Assembly: GCF_009707385.1 (NCBI RefSeq)
Contig: NZ_CP046115.1
Coordinates: 1 to 64,000, forward strand
Length of the DNA: 64,000 nt
Source: Klebsiella oxytoca
GTDB lineage: Bacteria; Pseudomonadota; Gammaproteobacteria; Enterobacterales; Enterobacteriaceae
Reading direction: 5' to 3'
How positions within the stretch are numbered: position 1 is the first letter of the stretch; each line of letters starts with the position of its first letter. The translations under genes were made by a program, and so were the position numbers. The notes below the pieces were generated by a model. That model made no database searches and was not told the DNA's origin. It was given only the letters and a program-made list of their open reading frames with translations. Below, one piece after another: positions 49,785 through 63,781 of the stretch.

Positions 49785-50714
49785 ATGAAAACCGCAGGCA
49801 AACTTGTCGTCCTTGGCAGTATTAACGCCGATCACATCCTCAATCTCGACGCCTTCCCAACGCCTGGTGAAACTGTCACCGGCCATCACTATCAGGTCGC
49901 TTTTGGCGGTAAAGGCGCAAACCAGGCCGTAGCTGCAGGACGCAGCGGGGCAAATATTTCCTTTATCGCCTGTACCGGCGATGACGATACCGGCGAGCGC
50001 ATTCGGCGTCAGCTGGAAAGCGATAATATCGACGTTTCACCGGTCAGGGCCGTAGCCGGAGAATCAACCGGCGTGGCGCTGATTTTTGTTAACGCTGAAG
50101 GTGAGAATACTATCGGTATTCATGCCGGTGCTAATGCCGCGCTCTCGGTTGCGCAGGTTGATGCGGAAAAAGAGCGTATTGCCGGCGCGCAGGCCCTGCT
50201 GATGCAGCTGGAATCACCGCTGGAAAGCGTACTGGCGGCGGCGAAAATTGCTCACCAGAATCAAACCTCAGTTATTCTCAATCCGGCGCCGGCACGTGAA
50301 TTGCCCGATGAACTGCTCACGCTGGTGGATATCATTACCCCTAACGAGACCGAAGCGGAAAAGCTCACCGGCGTTCGCGTGGAAAATGACGATGATGCGG
50401 CAAAAGCCGCCAAAGTGCTCCATGATAAAGGTATCGGTACGGTGATCATTACGCTCGGTAGCCGTGGCGTATGGGCTAGCCGCGAGGGTGAAGGTCGTCG
50501 GGTGCCCGGCTTTAAAGTGCAGGCGGTTGATACTATTGCCGCTGGCGATACCTTTAATGGCGCGCTGGTTACTGCGCTGCTTGAAGGCAGTGAACTGGCG
50601 GAGGCAATACGTTTTGCCCACGCTGCCGCAGCCATTGCTGTCACCCGTAAAGGAGCCCAGCCCTCCGTGCCATGGCGAAAAGAAATAGACGAATTTTTAC
50701 GTCAACAGGGGTAA
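49785..50714 (+). CDS. rbsK: Ribokinase RbsK
   Basis: RbsK (309 residues) phosphorylates ribose to ribose-5-phosphate. The PfkB-family signatures are present: the N-terminal GGKGANQAVAAGRSGA and the C-terminal DTIAAGDTFNGAL with the catalytic Asp. The start MKTAGKLVVLGSINADHILN matches the E. coli protein; the ORF extends 15 codons upstream but these overlap the second hairpin. It is followed 3 bp later by rbsR. Confidence 0.97.
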   Translation: MKTAGKLVVLGSINADHILNLDAFPTPGETVTGHHYQVAFGGKGANQAVAAGRSGANISFIACTGDDDTGERIRRQLESDNIDVSPVRAVAGESTGVALIFVNAEGENTIGIHAGANAALSVAQVDAEKERIAGAQALLMQLESPLESVLAAAKIAHQNQTSVILNPAPARELPDELLTLVDIITPNETEAEKLTGVRVENDDDAAKAAKVLHDKGIGTVIITLGSRGVWASREGEGRRVPGFKVQAVDTIAAGDTFNGALVTALLEGSELAEAIRFAHAAAAIAVTRKGAQPSVPWRKEIDEFLRQQG

Positions 50715-50717
50715 CGC

Positions 50718-51710
50718 TTGGCCACCATGAAGGATGTAGCCCGCATTGCGGGCGTTTCCACTTCGACGGTTTCTCATGTCATTAACAAAGATCGTTTCGT
50801 TAGCGAAGCGATTACCGCTAAAGTCGACGCTGCGATTAAGAGCCTGAATTACGCGCCGTCCGCGCTGGCGCGCAGTCTCAAATTAAACCAAACCCGCACT
50901 ATAGGCATGCTCATTACTGCCAGTACCAATCCGTTTTATTCGGAGCTGGTTCGCGGCGTGGAGCGCAGCTGCTTTGAGCGAGGCTACAGTCTGGTGCTGT
51001 GCAATACAGAAGGTGATGAACAGCGGATGAACCGTAATCTGGAGACGCTGATGCAAAAACGCGTCGATGGTTTACTGCTCCTGTGTACTGAAACTCATCA
51101 ACCTTCTCCCGAGATTATGCAGCGCTATCCCTCTGTACCGACGGTAATGATGGACTGGGCACCGTTCGACGGCGATAGCGACCTGATTCAGGATAACTCC
51201 CTGCTGGGCGGCGATATGGCCACCCAGTATTTGATTGATAAGGGATATACCCGAATTGCCTGCATTGCGGGTCCGCTGGATAAAACACCATCGCGGCTGC
51301 GCCTGGAAGGTTATCAGGCCGCGATGACCCGAGCCGGGCTCGCGGTACCTGAAGGATATGTGATTAGCAGCGATTTTGAATTTGGCGGCGGATTTAGCGC
51401 CATGCAGAAACTGCTGGCCCTACCAGAGCTACCGCAGGCCGTGTTTGTCGGTAACGATGCGATGGCGGTGGGTGCCTATCAGGCGCTTTACCAGAGTGGC
51501 CTGCGCATCCCCCAGGACATGGCGCTGGTGGGTTATGACGACATTGAACTGGCGCGTTATATGACGCCGCCGCTGACTACTATTCATCAGCCGAAAGATG
51601 AACTGGGTGAATTAGCCATCGACGTGCTGATTCACCGCATGGCCGAGCCGGGACAAAAACAGCAGCGCGTGCAATTAACTCCTGAACTGGTAGTTCGCGG
51701 CTCAGCCTAA
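50718..51710 (+). CDS. rbsR: Ribose operon repressor RbsR (LacI family)
   Basis: RbsR (330 residues) represses rbsDACBKR and responds to ribose. The LacI-type HTH lies at residues 3-25 ([20 protein letters not shown]), with the hinge helix SALARSLK at about 50-57. A periplasmic-binding-protein-like effector domain follows. The start is TTG (giving MATMKDV), as in E. coli, three bases after rbsK. The 3' end overlaps the convergent hsrA gene by 4 bp. Its probable operators lie at about 45.75 and 45.83 kb. Confidence 0.97.
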   Translation: MATMKDVARIAGVSTSTVSHVINKDRFVSEAITAKVDAAIKSLNYAPSALARSLKLNQTRTIGMLITASTNPFYSELVRGVERSCFERGYSLVLCNTEGDEQRMNRNLETLMQKRVDGLLLLCTETHQPSPEIMQRYPSVPTVMMDWAPFDGDSDLIQDNSLLGGDMATQYLIDKGYTRIACIAGPLDKTPSRLRLEGYQAAMTRAGLAVPEGYVISSDFEFGGGFSAMQKLLALPELPQAVFVGNDAMAVGAYQALYQSGLRIPQDMALVGYDDIELARYMTPPLTTIHQPKDELGELAIDVLIHRMAEPGQKQQRVQLTPELVVRGSA

Positions 51711-53104
51711 CGTTTATGCCGCTCCTTAATCAGGTTGCGGCCATCTTTTGCTCTTAATAAGGCAAATACCAGCGCTGATACCACGGTGATTGCCCCCATA
51801 GTAATAAAGGTATAGTGAAACTGTTCGATGGTATTTGCGCTATCGAATCCTTCATAAAACCTTAGTACCGCCGCGCTCACGGCGACCCCAAGACTAATCG
51901 ATAGCTGCTGGGTAACGGCCAGTATACTGTTGCCGCTGCTGGCGTTTTCATCGGTTAAATCGGCGAGCGTGATGGTGTTCATTGAGGTGAACTGGGTGGA
52001 CATCGCCATCCCCAGAACGAATAGCGGCAGCAGCAGCATCCAGATCGACATGTCCGGTGATTGCAATGAAAACTGAGCGATCATCAGCCCGATAAATATC
52101 GTGACTCCAACCAGCGTTTTACGGTATCCAAACCAGCGAAGAATCTGGGTGACGGTGGATTTCGCGATAATCGAACCGATAGCCGTAGGCGCGATCATAC
52201 AGCCAGCAATAATTGCCGGATAACCGAAGCCAACCTGTAACATCAGCGGCATCAGGAATGGTACGCATCCGGTACCCAGACGCGTTGCCAGGTTTCCCGC
52301 GATCCCCACAGAGAAGGTATGAGTCTTAAATAAAGAAAGCGAAATGAGCGGTGTGGGATAACGGCGAGCGTGGCGGATGTAGGCCCACATTAAAACCAGG
52401 CTCAGGGCGATTACCGCCAGAGCAATCCACGTTGCGACAATTTTCTCGCCAAACAGCTCTATTCCGCTGGAAAATAGTACCAGGCTCAGGCCAAACAGGA
52501 CAAATCCGAGCGTGTCGAAGCGACGCCGGGGCGTGGTGAAATCCGGCATATATTTGCGGGCATACACAATCCCGATAATACCGATGGGAATATTAATCAG
52601 GAAAATCCAGTGCCAGCTAGCCCAGGTGACCAGAACGCCGCCGAGTACGGGACCGAGGATAGGACCGACCAGCCCTGGCATTGTAACGAAGTTAAGTACC
52701 GGCAATAATTCACTTCGCGGATAGGCACGCAGTAATGCCAGCCTCGCTACCGGCATCATCATCGCCCCGCCGATACCCTGAATGACGCGGAAGATAACCA
52801 GCTCCATCAGGGAGTTTGAAAGGGCGCAGGCGAGAGAGCCAAGAGTAAACAGGCTGACGGCAATGATAAACACTTTCCGGGTGCCGAAACGGTCGGCCAG
52901 CCAGCCGCTGACCGGAATAAGCATAGCCACCGTAAGCGTATAGCTGATGATGGCCGATTGCATCGCTAGCGGTGAACGATTAAGACTGTGGGCGATAGCT
53001 GGAAGGGCTGTGTTCAGAATGGTGGCGTCAAGCGCCTGCATAAAAAAAGCCATTGCTGCGATCCACGGCAGCCCGGCCATACTGCGGGCTTTCTTCTCGG
53101 TCAT
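51707..53104 (-). CDS. hsrA: DHA2-family MFS transporter HsrA (YieO)
   Basis: HsrA (465 residues) is a 14-segment drug:proton antiporter of the major facilitator superfamily; its natural substrate is not settled. Motif A is [12 protein letters not shown] after TM2, motif C-like glycines lie in [10 protein letters not shown] in TM5, and [18 protein letters not shown] covers TM2. It follows yieP by 12 bp on the same strand, so both are probably one operon with yieP as the local regulator. It converges with rbsR. Confidence 0.94.
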   Translation of the reverse strand: MTEKKARSMAGLPWIAAMAFFMQALDATILNTALPAIAHSLNRSPLAMQSAIISYTLTVAMLIPVSGWLADRFGTRKVFIIAVSLFTLGSLACALSNSLMELVIFRVIQGIGGAMMMPVARLALLRAYPRSELLPVLNFVTMPGLVGPILGPVLGGVLVTWASWHWIFLINIPIGIIGIVYARKYMPDFTTPRRRFDTLGFVLFGLSLVLFSSGIELFGEKIVATWIALAVIALSLVLMWAYIRHARRYPTPLISLSLFKTHTFSVGIAGNLATRLGTGCVPFLMPLMLQVGFGYPAIIAGCMIAPTAIGSIIAKSTVTQILRWFGYRKTLVGVTIFIGLMIAQFSLQSPDMSIWMLLLPLFVLGMAMSTQFTSMNTITLADLTDENASSGNSILAVTQQLSISLGVAVSAAVLRFYEGFDSANTIEQFHYTFITMGAITVVSALVFALLRAKDGRNLIKERHKR

Positions 53105-53116
53105 TCGATTCCCTTG

Positions 53117-53818
53117 CTATTTGTCTGAATGATTTGGTGTACTGAGCAACGCCTGACAGGCGCTAAGCGCTCGAGTCCCGTCATTTTCCAGAATGGCATC
53201 AACAATTGCCTGATGGAGATCCAGTTTCACCACTTCATTTTGAGTAATTGAAGTGAAGTAGGTGTGATAGACCGAATGAAATAAAGAAGCGAAAGAGGTC
53301 AGGAAAGGGTTGCCGCTCATTTCATATATATGTTCATGCCAGGCCATATCGACTTCAATCCAGCGCTCGCGCTGAAAGTTCCTCTTCAGCTCAACCATTT
53401 CTTTCATCAAGGCGTTGAGCTGGGCTTTTTGTTCCTGGGTACCCGTTATTGCCGCCAGAAAACAGGCTTGGGGCTCAAGACTGCCACGCATAACAAGAAA
53501 ATGGCTGACTACCTCTGAGAAGTTATCTTCTGTTAACCACCAGGCGAGGAGTTCTTTATCGAGAAAGTTCCAGCTGCTGCGCGGCATTACCCGCGTTCCG
53601 ATTCGTGGTCGAGGTAAAAGCATACCTTTTGCCGCTAGCGTTTTTACCGCTTCACGCACGGCGGTACGGCTTACGCCAAACTGCTCACCCAGCTCCATCT
53701 CTCCTGGAAGGATACTTTCTGGCTGATATTCACCGGTCAGAATTTTTTGAGCCAGTTTCTCCGCTAATACCCAGGAGATATTCTTTTGTGCCGCCAACTG
53801 CTGTGCGCTTAAAGACAT
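53117..53818 (-). CDS. yieP: GntR/FadR-family regulator YieP
   Basis: YieP (233 residues) has a GntR winged helix at about 15-80 (LAQKILTGEYQPESILPGEM then ELGEQFGVSRTAVREAVKTL) and an all-helical FCD ligand-binding domain (about 95-225) with the metal-type histidines expected of the FadR subgroup (MAWHEHIYE). It probably controls the downstream exporter hsrA. It lies immediately left of the rRNA operon, the position of rrnC in E. coli. Confidence 0.94.
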   Translation of the reverse strand: MSLSAQQLAAQKNISWVLAEKLAQKILTGEYQPESILPGEMELGEQFGVSRTAVREAVKTLAAKGMLLPRPRIGTRVMPRSSWNFLDKELLAWWLTEDNFSEVVSHFLVMRGSLEPQACFLAAITGTQEQKAQLNALMKEMVELKRNFQRERWIEVDMAWHEHIYEMSGNPFLTSFASLFHSVYHTYFTSITQNEVVKLDLHQAIVDAILENDGTRALSACQALLSTPNHSDK

Positions 53819-53968
53819 AAATGCCGTTCCTTTCTCGTTTTTACCTTATCAGTATGCCATCTGGCGGCTCACTTCGTTGGTTAAAACGGCAAAACGCCGG
53901 TTTTTTGCTACATTACACGCCGTGATGATGAAAAAAGAGGCGGTTGAAAAGTTTTTTGAAATTTCCCC

Positions 53969-53996
53969 TTGTCACGTCAGAATTACTCCCTATAAT
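53969..53996 (+). promoter_or_regulatory. rrn promoter P1
   Basis: TTGTCA (53969-53974) and TATAAT (53991-53996) are separated by 16 bp, followed by a GC-rich discriminator (GCGCTCCCAC). This matches E. coli rrn P1, the growth-rate- and ppGpp-regulated promoter. Upstream AT-rich sequence from about 53870 would hold the UP element and Fis sites; I did not resolve them individually. Confidence 0.88.
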
Positions 53997-54088
53997 GCGC
54001 TCCCACTGACACGGAACAACGGCACGCAAGCCGCCGGGTCAGCGGGATTCAGCGATGAATGCCGGCAGAGAAAAGCGAAATTAAACGC

Positions 54089-54116
54089 TTGACTCTGCAT
54101 GAGGAAACCGTATTAT
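54089..54116 (+). promoter_or_regulatory. rrn promoter P2
   Basis: TTGACT (54089-54094) and TATTAT (54111-54116) with a 16-bp spacer, 120 bp downstream of P1, as in E. coli rrn operons. Confidence 0.88.
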
Positions 54117-54154
54117 ACGGGACCTCGCAACGGTGAGCGAAAGCCGCGTTGCAC

Positions 54155-54166
54155 TGCTCTTTAACA
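54155..54166 (+). promoter_or_regulatory. Leader boxA antitermination site
   Basis: TGCTCTTTAACA is the rrn boxA bound by NusB-NusE, which lets RNA polymerase pass Rho-dependent sites in the long untranslated transcript. A second boxA-like TGCTCTTTAAAA lies at 56234-56245, in the spacer before 23S. Confidence 0.85.
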
Positions 54167-54299
54167 ATTTATCAGACAATCTGTGTGGGCACTCAAAGTG
54201 ACATGGATTCTTAACGTCTTCGGACGAAAAATGAATACCAAGTCTCAAAGAGTGAACACGTAATTCATTACGAAGTTTAATTCTACGAGCATCAAACTT

Positions 54300-55839
<1,540 letters not shown>

Positions 55840-55911
55840 CCTGAAAGAACCTGCCTTTGTAGTGCTCACACAGATTGTCTGATGAAAAATAAGCAGTAAG
55901 AAAATCTCTGC

Positions 55912-55988
<77 letters not shown>

Positions 55989-56076
55989 AATTCGTCTCCG
56001 TGCTTTGTTGTGGCAAAGCTCGCATACTTCAGTATGCTTCGCTTCACCACGCCGCGCCCGAAAACGAATTAAGGTT
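55989..56076 (+). repeat. Hairpin element between tRNA-Ile and tRNA-Ala
   Basis: A long imperfect inverted repeat runs from AAATTCGT to ACGAATT. Its apical part is GCATACTTCAGTATGC, and TTGTGGCAAAGC is mirrored by GCTTCACCAC. E. coli has only a short spacer here. The same CATACT...AGTATG core recurs in the 23S-5S spacer. It will be cut out during tRNA processing. Confidence 0.7.
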
Positions 56077-56096
56077 GATGAGATTTTAACTACGAT

Positions 56097-56172
56097 GGGG
56101 CTATAGCTCAGCTGGGAGAGCGCCTGCTTTGCACGCAGGAGGTCTGCGGTTCGATCCCGCATAGCTCCACCA
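56097..56172 (+). tRNA. alaT: tRNA-Ala (TGC anticodon)
   Basis: The 76-nt gene begins GGGGCTATAGCTCAG, has anticodon loop TTTGCAC (TGC), T-loop TTCGATC and an encoded CCA end. It is the second spacer tRNA; the pair is as in E. coli rrnA, D and H. Confidence 0.98.
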
Positions 56173-56342
56173 TCATTACTGCAAAAAACAAGAAAACTTC
56201 AGAGTGTACCTGAAAAGGTTCACTGCGAAGTTTTGCTCTTTAAAAATCTGGATCAAGCTGAAAATTGAAACGACACACAGTTAAAGTGTGTTCGAGTCTC
56301 TCAAATTTTCGCAATCAGAAGTGAAACATCTTCGGGTTGTGA

Positions 56343-59248
<2,906 letters not shown>

Positions 59249-59309
59249 ACAACGCCGAAGATGTTTTGGCGGATTTGAGAGACGATTTTCAGCAATGATT
59301 CAGAGTTGA

Positions 59310-59429
59310 GTACGCAATAATTTGCGCAGCAGCAAGGCGACAAGCGAAGGAAAGGCAGGAGCATACTGAAGTATGTGACTGGCTTTGCGAGCGCGGGCAA
59401 CGCAGCTGATGCGATAAAGAATTGCGTAC
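59310..59429 (+). repeat. Long palindrome inserted in the 23S-5S spacer
   Basis: The ends GTACGCAAT and ATTGCGTAC are perfect inverted repeats, and complementarity continues inward (TTGCGCAGC with GCTGATGCG-type sequence; AAGCGAAGG with CTTTGCGAGC), to a core GCATACTGAAGTATG. The 120-bp element makes the spacer more than twice the E. coli length. Parts resemble the ERIC core, GTATGTGACTGGC followed by GAGCGCGGGCAACGC. Confidence 0.75.
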
Positions 59430-59444
59430 TGAGCACAAAGAATT

Positions 59445-59564
59445 TGCCTGGCGGCAACAGCGCGGTGGTCCCACCTGACCCCATGCCGAACTCAGAAGTG
59501 AAACGCCGTAGCGCCGATGGTAGTGTGGGGTCTCCCCATGTGAGAGTAGGGAACTGCCAGGCAT
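59445..59564 (+). rRNA. rrf: 5S ribosomal RNA
   Basis: The 120-nt gene begins TGCCTGGCGGCAACAG and ends CTGCCAGGCAT, with the ends complementary. The CCGAACTCAGAAGTGAAAC segment is intact. No tRNA genes follow, in contrast to E. coli rrnC (aspT, trpT) but like rrnA. Confidence 0.98.
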
Positions 59565-59577
59565 CAAACCAGTGAAG

Positions 59578-59612
59578 AGCCCATCCTGACGGATGGGCTT
59601 TTTGCGTTTTTG
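59578..59612 (+). terminator. rrn operon terminator
   Basis: AGCCCATCC pairs with GGATGGGCT around a TGAC loop, followed by TTTTGCGTTTTT. It starts 14 bp after 5S rRNA. Confidence 0.92.
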
Positions 59613-59681
59613 TCGACTGAAAGATCGAAAGGCCAGCCAGTGAGTTCAGAATAATAAGTCATTTCTATATGTATGAAATAT

Positions 59682-60200
59682 CTAGTGATTATTATTATCC
59701 CCCTTTAACCACTGCATAATAAAAGCGGCTATCTGCAGAATATCATTTAAATCTAACAATGGAAGCGATGTCTCGACAGGCACATCGCTGGCTACAGCAA
59801 TAACGCAATCATCAAAAACGAGTTCTTCTATGCAATGCCCGCTATTTTGTCGATAAAGAAGAATTTTGGGTACCGGCTCATGTTTAAAACCTTCGACCAG
59901 GACTAAATCCAACGTTGATGCATCCATTCGGCTAACCAGCCATGTCAGATCCAAACACGATTCCCCCGGAGTTTCCGTCATTAATGCCCAGCGCTGCGAG
60001 CTGGCGACAATCGTTTGAGCCGCTCCGGCTTTACGTAGTTCATAGCTATCTTTGCCTGGTTTATCCACATCCATATCATGATGGGTATGCTTAATTAGCC
60101 CCGGGCGTAAGCCTTCTGCTCGTAGTGCCGGAATCAGCGCTTTCAATAATGTTGTTTTACCTGTGCCGCTCCAGGCCACAATAGCTAAAAGAGGGATCAT
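59682..60200 (-). CDS. mobB: Molybdopterin-guanine dinucleotide biosynthesis adapter MobB
   Basis: MobB (172 residues) is a GTP-binding protein that assists MobA in making the bis-MGD cofactor; it is not strictly essential. The P-loop is AWSGTGKTT (residues 9-17), and the family segment [20 protein letters not shown] follows. The Walker B-like [10 protein letters not shown] is present. It overlaps the 3' end of mobA by 4 bp and lies directly right of the rRNA operon, as at E. coli rrnA. Confidence 0.95.
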   Translation of the reverse strand: MIPLLAIVAWSGTGKTTLLKALIPALRAEGLRPGLIKHTHHDMDVDKPGKDSYELRKAGAAQTIVASSQRWALMTETPGESCLDLTWLVSRMDASTLDLVLVEGFKHEPVPKILLYRQNSGHCIEELVFDDCVIAVASDVPVETSLPLLDLNDILQIAAFIMQWLKGDNNNH

Positions 60201-60778
60201 GATGGCTCCTGCATGCTATGCAAATCGTCGAGCGTGTTTACGTTAATAAAGGCAGATTTTTCATCGCTAAAATCGACGCTATGACCGCCAATTTTGCGCA
60301 GAAATACCATCACCCGCCGCTCTCCTGCGGCCAGATAGCCAGCCAGTTCGCCAACTACATCGCGATTCACCAAAGCAATAGCCGGATGGTCGCGCTCACC
60401 GTCATGCACCCATACGGCCGGGGATGATTTTTTCTGCTGCATTAAGCGTGCCGTCAGGAAAGAAGGAATAAACGGCGTATCGCATGGGCAAAATACAAAC
60501 CATTCGCTCTCAATCTGCTGCATCACGGAAAGCATTCCGGCTAGTGGTCCCGGGAAATCGCTCAGACTGTCGGTAATAATCGGGTAGCCGCTGTTTTGCC
60601 AGCTATCAAGATTGCGGTTAGCGCTAATCACCAGGCTCGTAACCTGAGGTTGTAGAGTATCAGCAACATGACGCCATAAGGCTTTACCATTTAGCAATTG
60701 TAATCCTTTATCTATCCCACCCATGCGCGTGCCTTTTCCTCCTGCCAGCACAACACCGGTTATTACCTTACCCTGCAT
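60197..60778 (-). CDS. mobA: Molybdenum cofactor guanylyltransferase MobA
   Basis: MobA (193 residues) attaches GMP to molybdopterin to give MGD for enzymes such as nitrate and formate dehydrogenases. The nucleotidyltransferase signature is [19 protein letters not shown] (residues 8-26). The metal-binding PCDTPF lies near residue 100, with VNVNTLDDL near the end. mobA-mobB are coupled by a 4-bp overlap. Confidence 0.95.
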   Translation of the reverse strand: MQGKVITGVVLAGGKGTRMGGIDKGLQLLNGKALWRHVADTLQPQVTSLVISANRNLDSWQNSGYPIITDSLSDFPGPLAGMLSVMQQIESEWFVFCPCDTPFIPSFLTARLMQQKKSSPAVWVHDGERDHPAIALVNRDVVGELAGYLAAGERRVMVFLRKIGGHSVDFSDEKSAFINVNTLDDLHSMQEPS

Positions 60779-60849
60779 ATCAATATAGCCTCTTTCATTG
60801 TGGGATTGTCCCTGCTAACGTACTCCTATCAAGATTAAGGAGCATTGCT

Positions 60850-61119
60850 ATGAAATGTAAACGCCTGAATGAAGTCATTGAACTCCTCCAGCCAGCCTGG
60901 CAGAAAGAACCAGAACTGAATTTAATTCAATTTTTGCAAAAACTGGCGAAAGAGGCCGGTTATGCAGGGGAATTAAGCGATCTTTCCGACGATATTCTGA
61001 TTTATCATCTGAAGATGCGCGACTCTGCAAAAGAGGCCGTTATCCCCGGAATTCAGAAAGATTATGAGGAAGATTTTAAGACCGCATTGCTACGCGCACG
61101 CGGAGTAATTAAAGAGTAA
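60850..61119 (+). CDS. yihD: Conserved protein YihD (DUF1040)
   Basis: YihD is an 89-residue conserved enterobacterial protein of unknown function. It starts [20 protein letters not shown], is largely helical and charged, and ends [11 protein letters not shown]; it has the same length as the E. coli protein. AAGGAG lies before the ATG. It diverges from mobA and is followed 75 bp later by srkA. Confidence 0.93.
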   Translation: MKCKRLNEVIELLQPAWQKEPELNLIQFLQKLAKEAGYAGELSDLSDDILIYHLKMRDSAKEAVIPGIQKDYEEDFKTALLRARGVIKE

Positions 61120-61194
61120 AAGGTTGTAAGCACTGCCGCGAAATCGTCAACGAGATGATATCCTGTATCATTCGTACGATTATCGGATGTCAGG

Positions 61195-62181
61195 ATGCAC
61201 GATAAGGCCTTCACTTTTCAGACGCTCAACCCGGATACCATTATTGATGGTTTATTTGATCTGGGAATGCGGGTAGATTCCGGTCTCACTCCGCTTAACA
61301 GCTATGAGAACCGAGTTTACCAGTTTCAGGACGAAGATCGTCGCCGCTATGTGGTGAAGTTCTATCGTCCTGAGCGCTGGTCCGCCGAACAAATCCTCGA
61401 AGAACATCAGTTTTCCCTTCAGCTCGTTCAGGACGAAGTGCCCGTAGCGGCTCCATTGGCGTTTAACGAAAGTACTCTTCACCAGCACCAGGGGTTCTTT
61501 TTCGCCGTATTTCCAAGCCTGGGTGGACGTCAGTTTGAGGCGGATAACCTCGATCAGATGGAATGGGTGGGACGGTACCTTGGGCGTATGCATCAAACGG
61601 GACGTAAACAGCTTTTTGTCGCTCGCCCGGAGATTGGTACGAAGGAATATCTCCTTGAGCCTCGACAAGTCTTTGAACTTTCCCCGCTGATTCCGGCCGG
61701 TTTGAAAGAGGCTTTTCTCAGCGCGACCGATAAGCTGATTGAAGCTGTAATGGGGCAATGGCACGGGCGCGCTAATATTTTACGCTTACACGGTGATTGT
61801 CATGCGGGGAATATCCTCTGGCGCGACGGCCCCTTGTTTGTTGATTTAGATGATTCACGTAACGGTCCGGCAATTCAGGATCTGTGGATGTTGTTGAACG
61901 GCGATAAGGCCGAACAGCGGATGCAGCTGGAGATGATTATTGAAGCGTATGAGGAGTTTAGCTCTTTTAATACGGATGAAATTGCCCTCATCGAGCCTTT
62001 ACGTGCTATGCGGTTAGTTTATTATCTGGCGTGGTTGTTAAGGCGCTGGGACGATCCTGCTTTCCCCATAAATTTCCCATGGTTAACCGGGGAAGATTAC
62101 TGGCGCGGGCAGACAACAACTTTTCTTGAGCAGGTAAAGGTTCTTCAGGAACCCCCTCTTCAGTTAACGCCAATGTATTAA
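61195..62181 (+). CDS. srkA: Stress response kinase A (SrkA, YihE)
   Basis: SrkA (328 residues) is a Ser/Thr protein kinase with a choline-kinase-type fold, reported to counter death from reactive oxygen and linked to the Cpx response. The catalytic loop is LHGDCHAGNILW (about residues 197-208), followed by the metal aspartate in FVDLDDS. The N-lobe lysine is in RYVVKFYRP. It is cotranscribed with dsbA, 27 bp downstream, as in E. coli. Confidence 0.96.
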   Translation: MHDKAFTFQTLNPDTIIDGLFDLGMRVDSGLTPLNSYENRVYQFQDEDRRRYVVKFYRPERWSAEQILEEHQFSLQLVQDEVPVAAPLAFNESTLHQHQGFFFAVFPSLGGRQFEADNLDQMEWVGRYLGRMHQTGRKQLFVARPEIGTKEYLLEPRQVFELSPLIPAGLKEAFLSATDKLIEAVMGQWHGRANILRLHGDCHAGNILWRDGPLFVDLDDSRNGPAIQDLWMLLNGDKAEQRMQLEMIIEAYEEFSSFNTDEIALIEPLRAMRLVYYLAWLLRRWDDPAFPINFPWLTGEDYWRGQTTTFLEQVKVLQEPPLQLTPMY

Positions 62182-62208
62182 TGTGATATATCCAGGAGAG
62201 AGTTAATC

Positions 62209-62832
62209 ATGAAAAAAATTTGGCTGGCGCTGGCTGGTATGATTCTGGCTTTTAGTGCATCCGCTGCCCAGATCACCGACGGTAAACAGTATATTACCCT
62301 CGATAAACCCGTTGCCGGTGAGCCACAGGTGCTCGAGTTTTTCTCGTTCTACTGCCCGCATTGCTATCAATTTGAAGAAGTACTTCATGTGTCTGATAAC
62401 GTGAAGAAAAAACTGCCTGAAGGCGTTAAAATGACGAAATACCACGTTGAGTTCCTGGGGCCGCTAGGCAAGGATCTGACTCAGGCGTGGGCCGTAGCGA
62501 TGGCGCTGGGCGTGGAAGATAAGATCACTGTCCCGATGTTTGAAGCGGTACAGAAAAAGCAAACGGTTCAGACCGTGGCCGATATTCGCAAGGTTTTCGT
62601 TGATGCTGGCGTTAAAGGTGAAGATTATGATGCAGCCTGGAACAGTTTCGTGGTGAAATCCTTGGTTGCTCAGCAAGAGAAAGCCGCCGCTGATTTCCAG
62701 CTGCAGGGCGTTCCAGCTATGTATGTTAACGGCAAATATCAGCTTAACCCTCAGGGGATGGATACCAGCAACATGGATGCGTTTGTTGCTCAGTATGCCG
62801 ATACCGTTAAACAGTTAGTTGAGAAGAAATAA
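62209..62832 (+). CDS. dsbA: Periplasmic thiol:disulfide oxidoreductase DsbA
   Basis: DsbA (207 residues) puts disulfide bonds into exported proteins and is reoxidised by DsbB. The signal peptide is residues 1-19 (ending SASA). The thioredoxin-fold active site is Cys49-Pro-His-Cys52, and the cis-proline is in [16 protein letters not shown] lies just before the ATG. It is followed by a terminator. In E. coli yihF comes next; here it is absent. Confidence 0.98.
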   Translation: MKKIWLALAGMILAFSASAAQITDGKQYITLDKPVAGEPQVLEFFSFYCPHCYQFEEVLHVSDNVKKKLPEGVKMTKYHVEFLGPLGKDLTQAWAVAMALGVEDKITVPMFEAVQKKQTVQTVADIRKVFVDAGVKGEDYDAAWNSFVVKSLVAQQEKAAADFQLQGVPAMYVNGKYQLNPQGMDTSNMDAFVAQYADTVKQLVEKK

Positions 62833-62838
62833 AATATT

Positions 62839-62869
62839 AACGCCGGTTCCAGACCGGCGTTATTCTTTT
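62839..62869 (+). terminator. Terminator after dsbA
   Basis: AACGCCGGT pairs with ACCGGCGTT around TCCAG, followed by ATTCTTTTC. It lies 7 bp after the dsbA stop codon, at the convergent junction with yihG. Confidence 0.85.
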
Positions 62870-62881
62870 CAGCATGCACAA

Positions 62882-63781
62882 TCACTTCTCTTTTTTCTGC
62901 AATATTTCCGTCAATTGCCGATCTTTTTCTTCCCAAAGCGTATTTAGCCATTGCTGAAAGCGTCGTTTAAAGCTTTTATCATTAACATAATCGCCGTGCA
63001 GTTCTTCCGTTACAGGCTCAAGCCTGATTCGCACCACAATCCGCGTCAATCTTCCGCTTAGCATGTCGTAAAACGGACGTTGATTGTTCTCCGGATAACA
63101 TAATGTTACGTTCAACAACTTATCAAACTGCGAGCCCAGAACGCTTAATGCCATAGCAATACCCGCTGCTTTTGGCGCTAACAAATTCTTATAAGGCGAG
63201 CGCGTCTGATGCCGCTTTTCTTCAGTAAAGCGTGAACCTTCAACAAAATTAACGATAGTTGTTGGATGAGAGCGGAATTTCTCGCAGGAGCGGCGGGTGG
63301 TTTCAACATCTTTGCCACGATGCTCCGGATGGCGGAGTAAATATCCTCGGGAATATCGGCGCATAAAAGGCATATCCAGCGCCCAGCACGCTAGCCCAAT
63401 GAACGGTACCCAGGCGAGCTGTTGTTTGAGGAAGTATTTATTCATCGGGATATGTTTGCGAAACAACACACAAAGCACAACGATATCTGCCCAGCTATGG
63501 TGGTTACTGATAAGCAGATACCAGTTTTTCTTATTCAGGCCTTCAAGACCCTGTACCTCCCACCTGAGCCAGGGATTAAGATGTAACAGCAGCGCCAGCC
63601 CTTCACACCAGCAGTACATCATGAAATTGCAGAAAATCGATATCGAGCGCCAGACCGCAGGAATAGGCACAAGAAGTTTAATCAACCCGGCGACGATGAT
63701 TGGCACGGAGCAGATTATGGTGACTACGATGGTAAGGGCGATACTCAGCGGGAGCATTATCGCAGCGAGTAATCTCGACAT
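62882..63781 (-). CDS. yihG: Probable lysophospholipid acyltransferase YihG
   Basis: YihG (299 residues) is a PlsC-family membrane acyltransferase. The catalytic NHHSWADIV (HxxxxD) lies near residue 93. Block III (FVEGSRFT) near 179 binds the lysophospholipid phosphate. Two hydrophobic segments lie at the N-terminus (about 5-35 and 45-65). In E. coli it contributes to phosphatidic acid formation and membrane composition. It should diverge from polA, just beyond the window. Confidence 0.93.
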   Translation of the reverse strand: MSRLLAAIMLPLSIALTIVVTIICSVPIIVAGLIKLLVPIPAVWRSISIFCNFMMYCWCEGLALLLHLNPWLRWEVQGLEGLNKKNWYLLISNHHSWADIVVLCVLFRKHIPMNKYFLKQQLAWVPFIGLACWALDMPFMRRYSRGYLLRHPEHRGKDVETTRRSCEKFRSHPTTIVNFVEGSRFTEEKRHQTRSPYKNLLAPKAAGIAMALSVLGSQFDKLLNVTLCYPENNQRPFYDMLSGRLTRIVVRIRLEPVTEELHGDYVNDKSFKRRFQQWLNTLWEEKDRQLTEILQKKEK

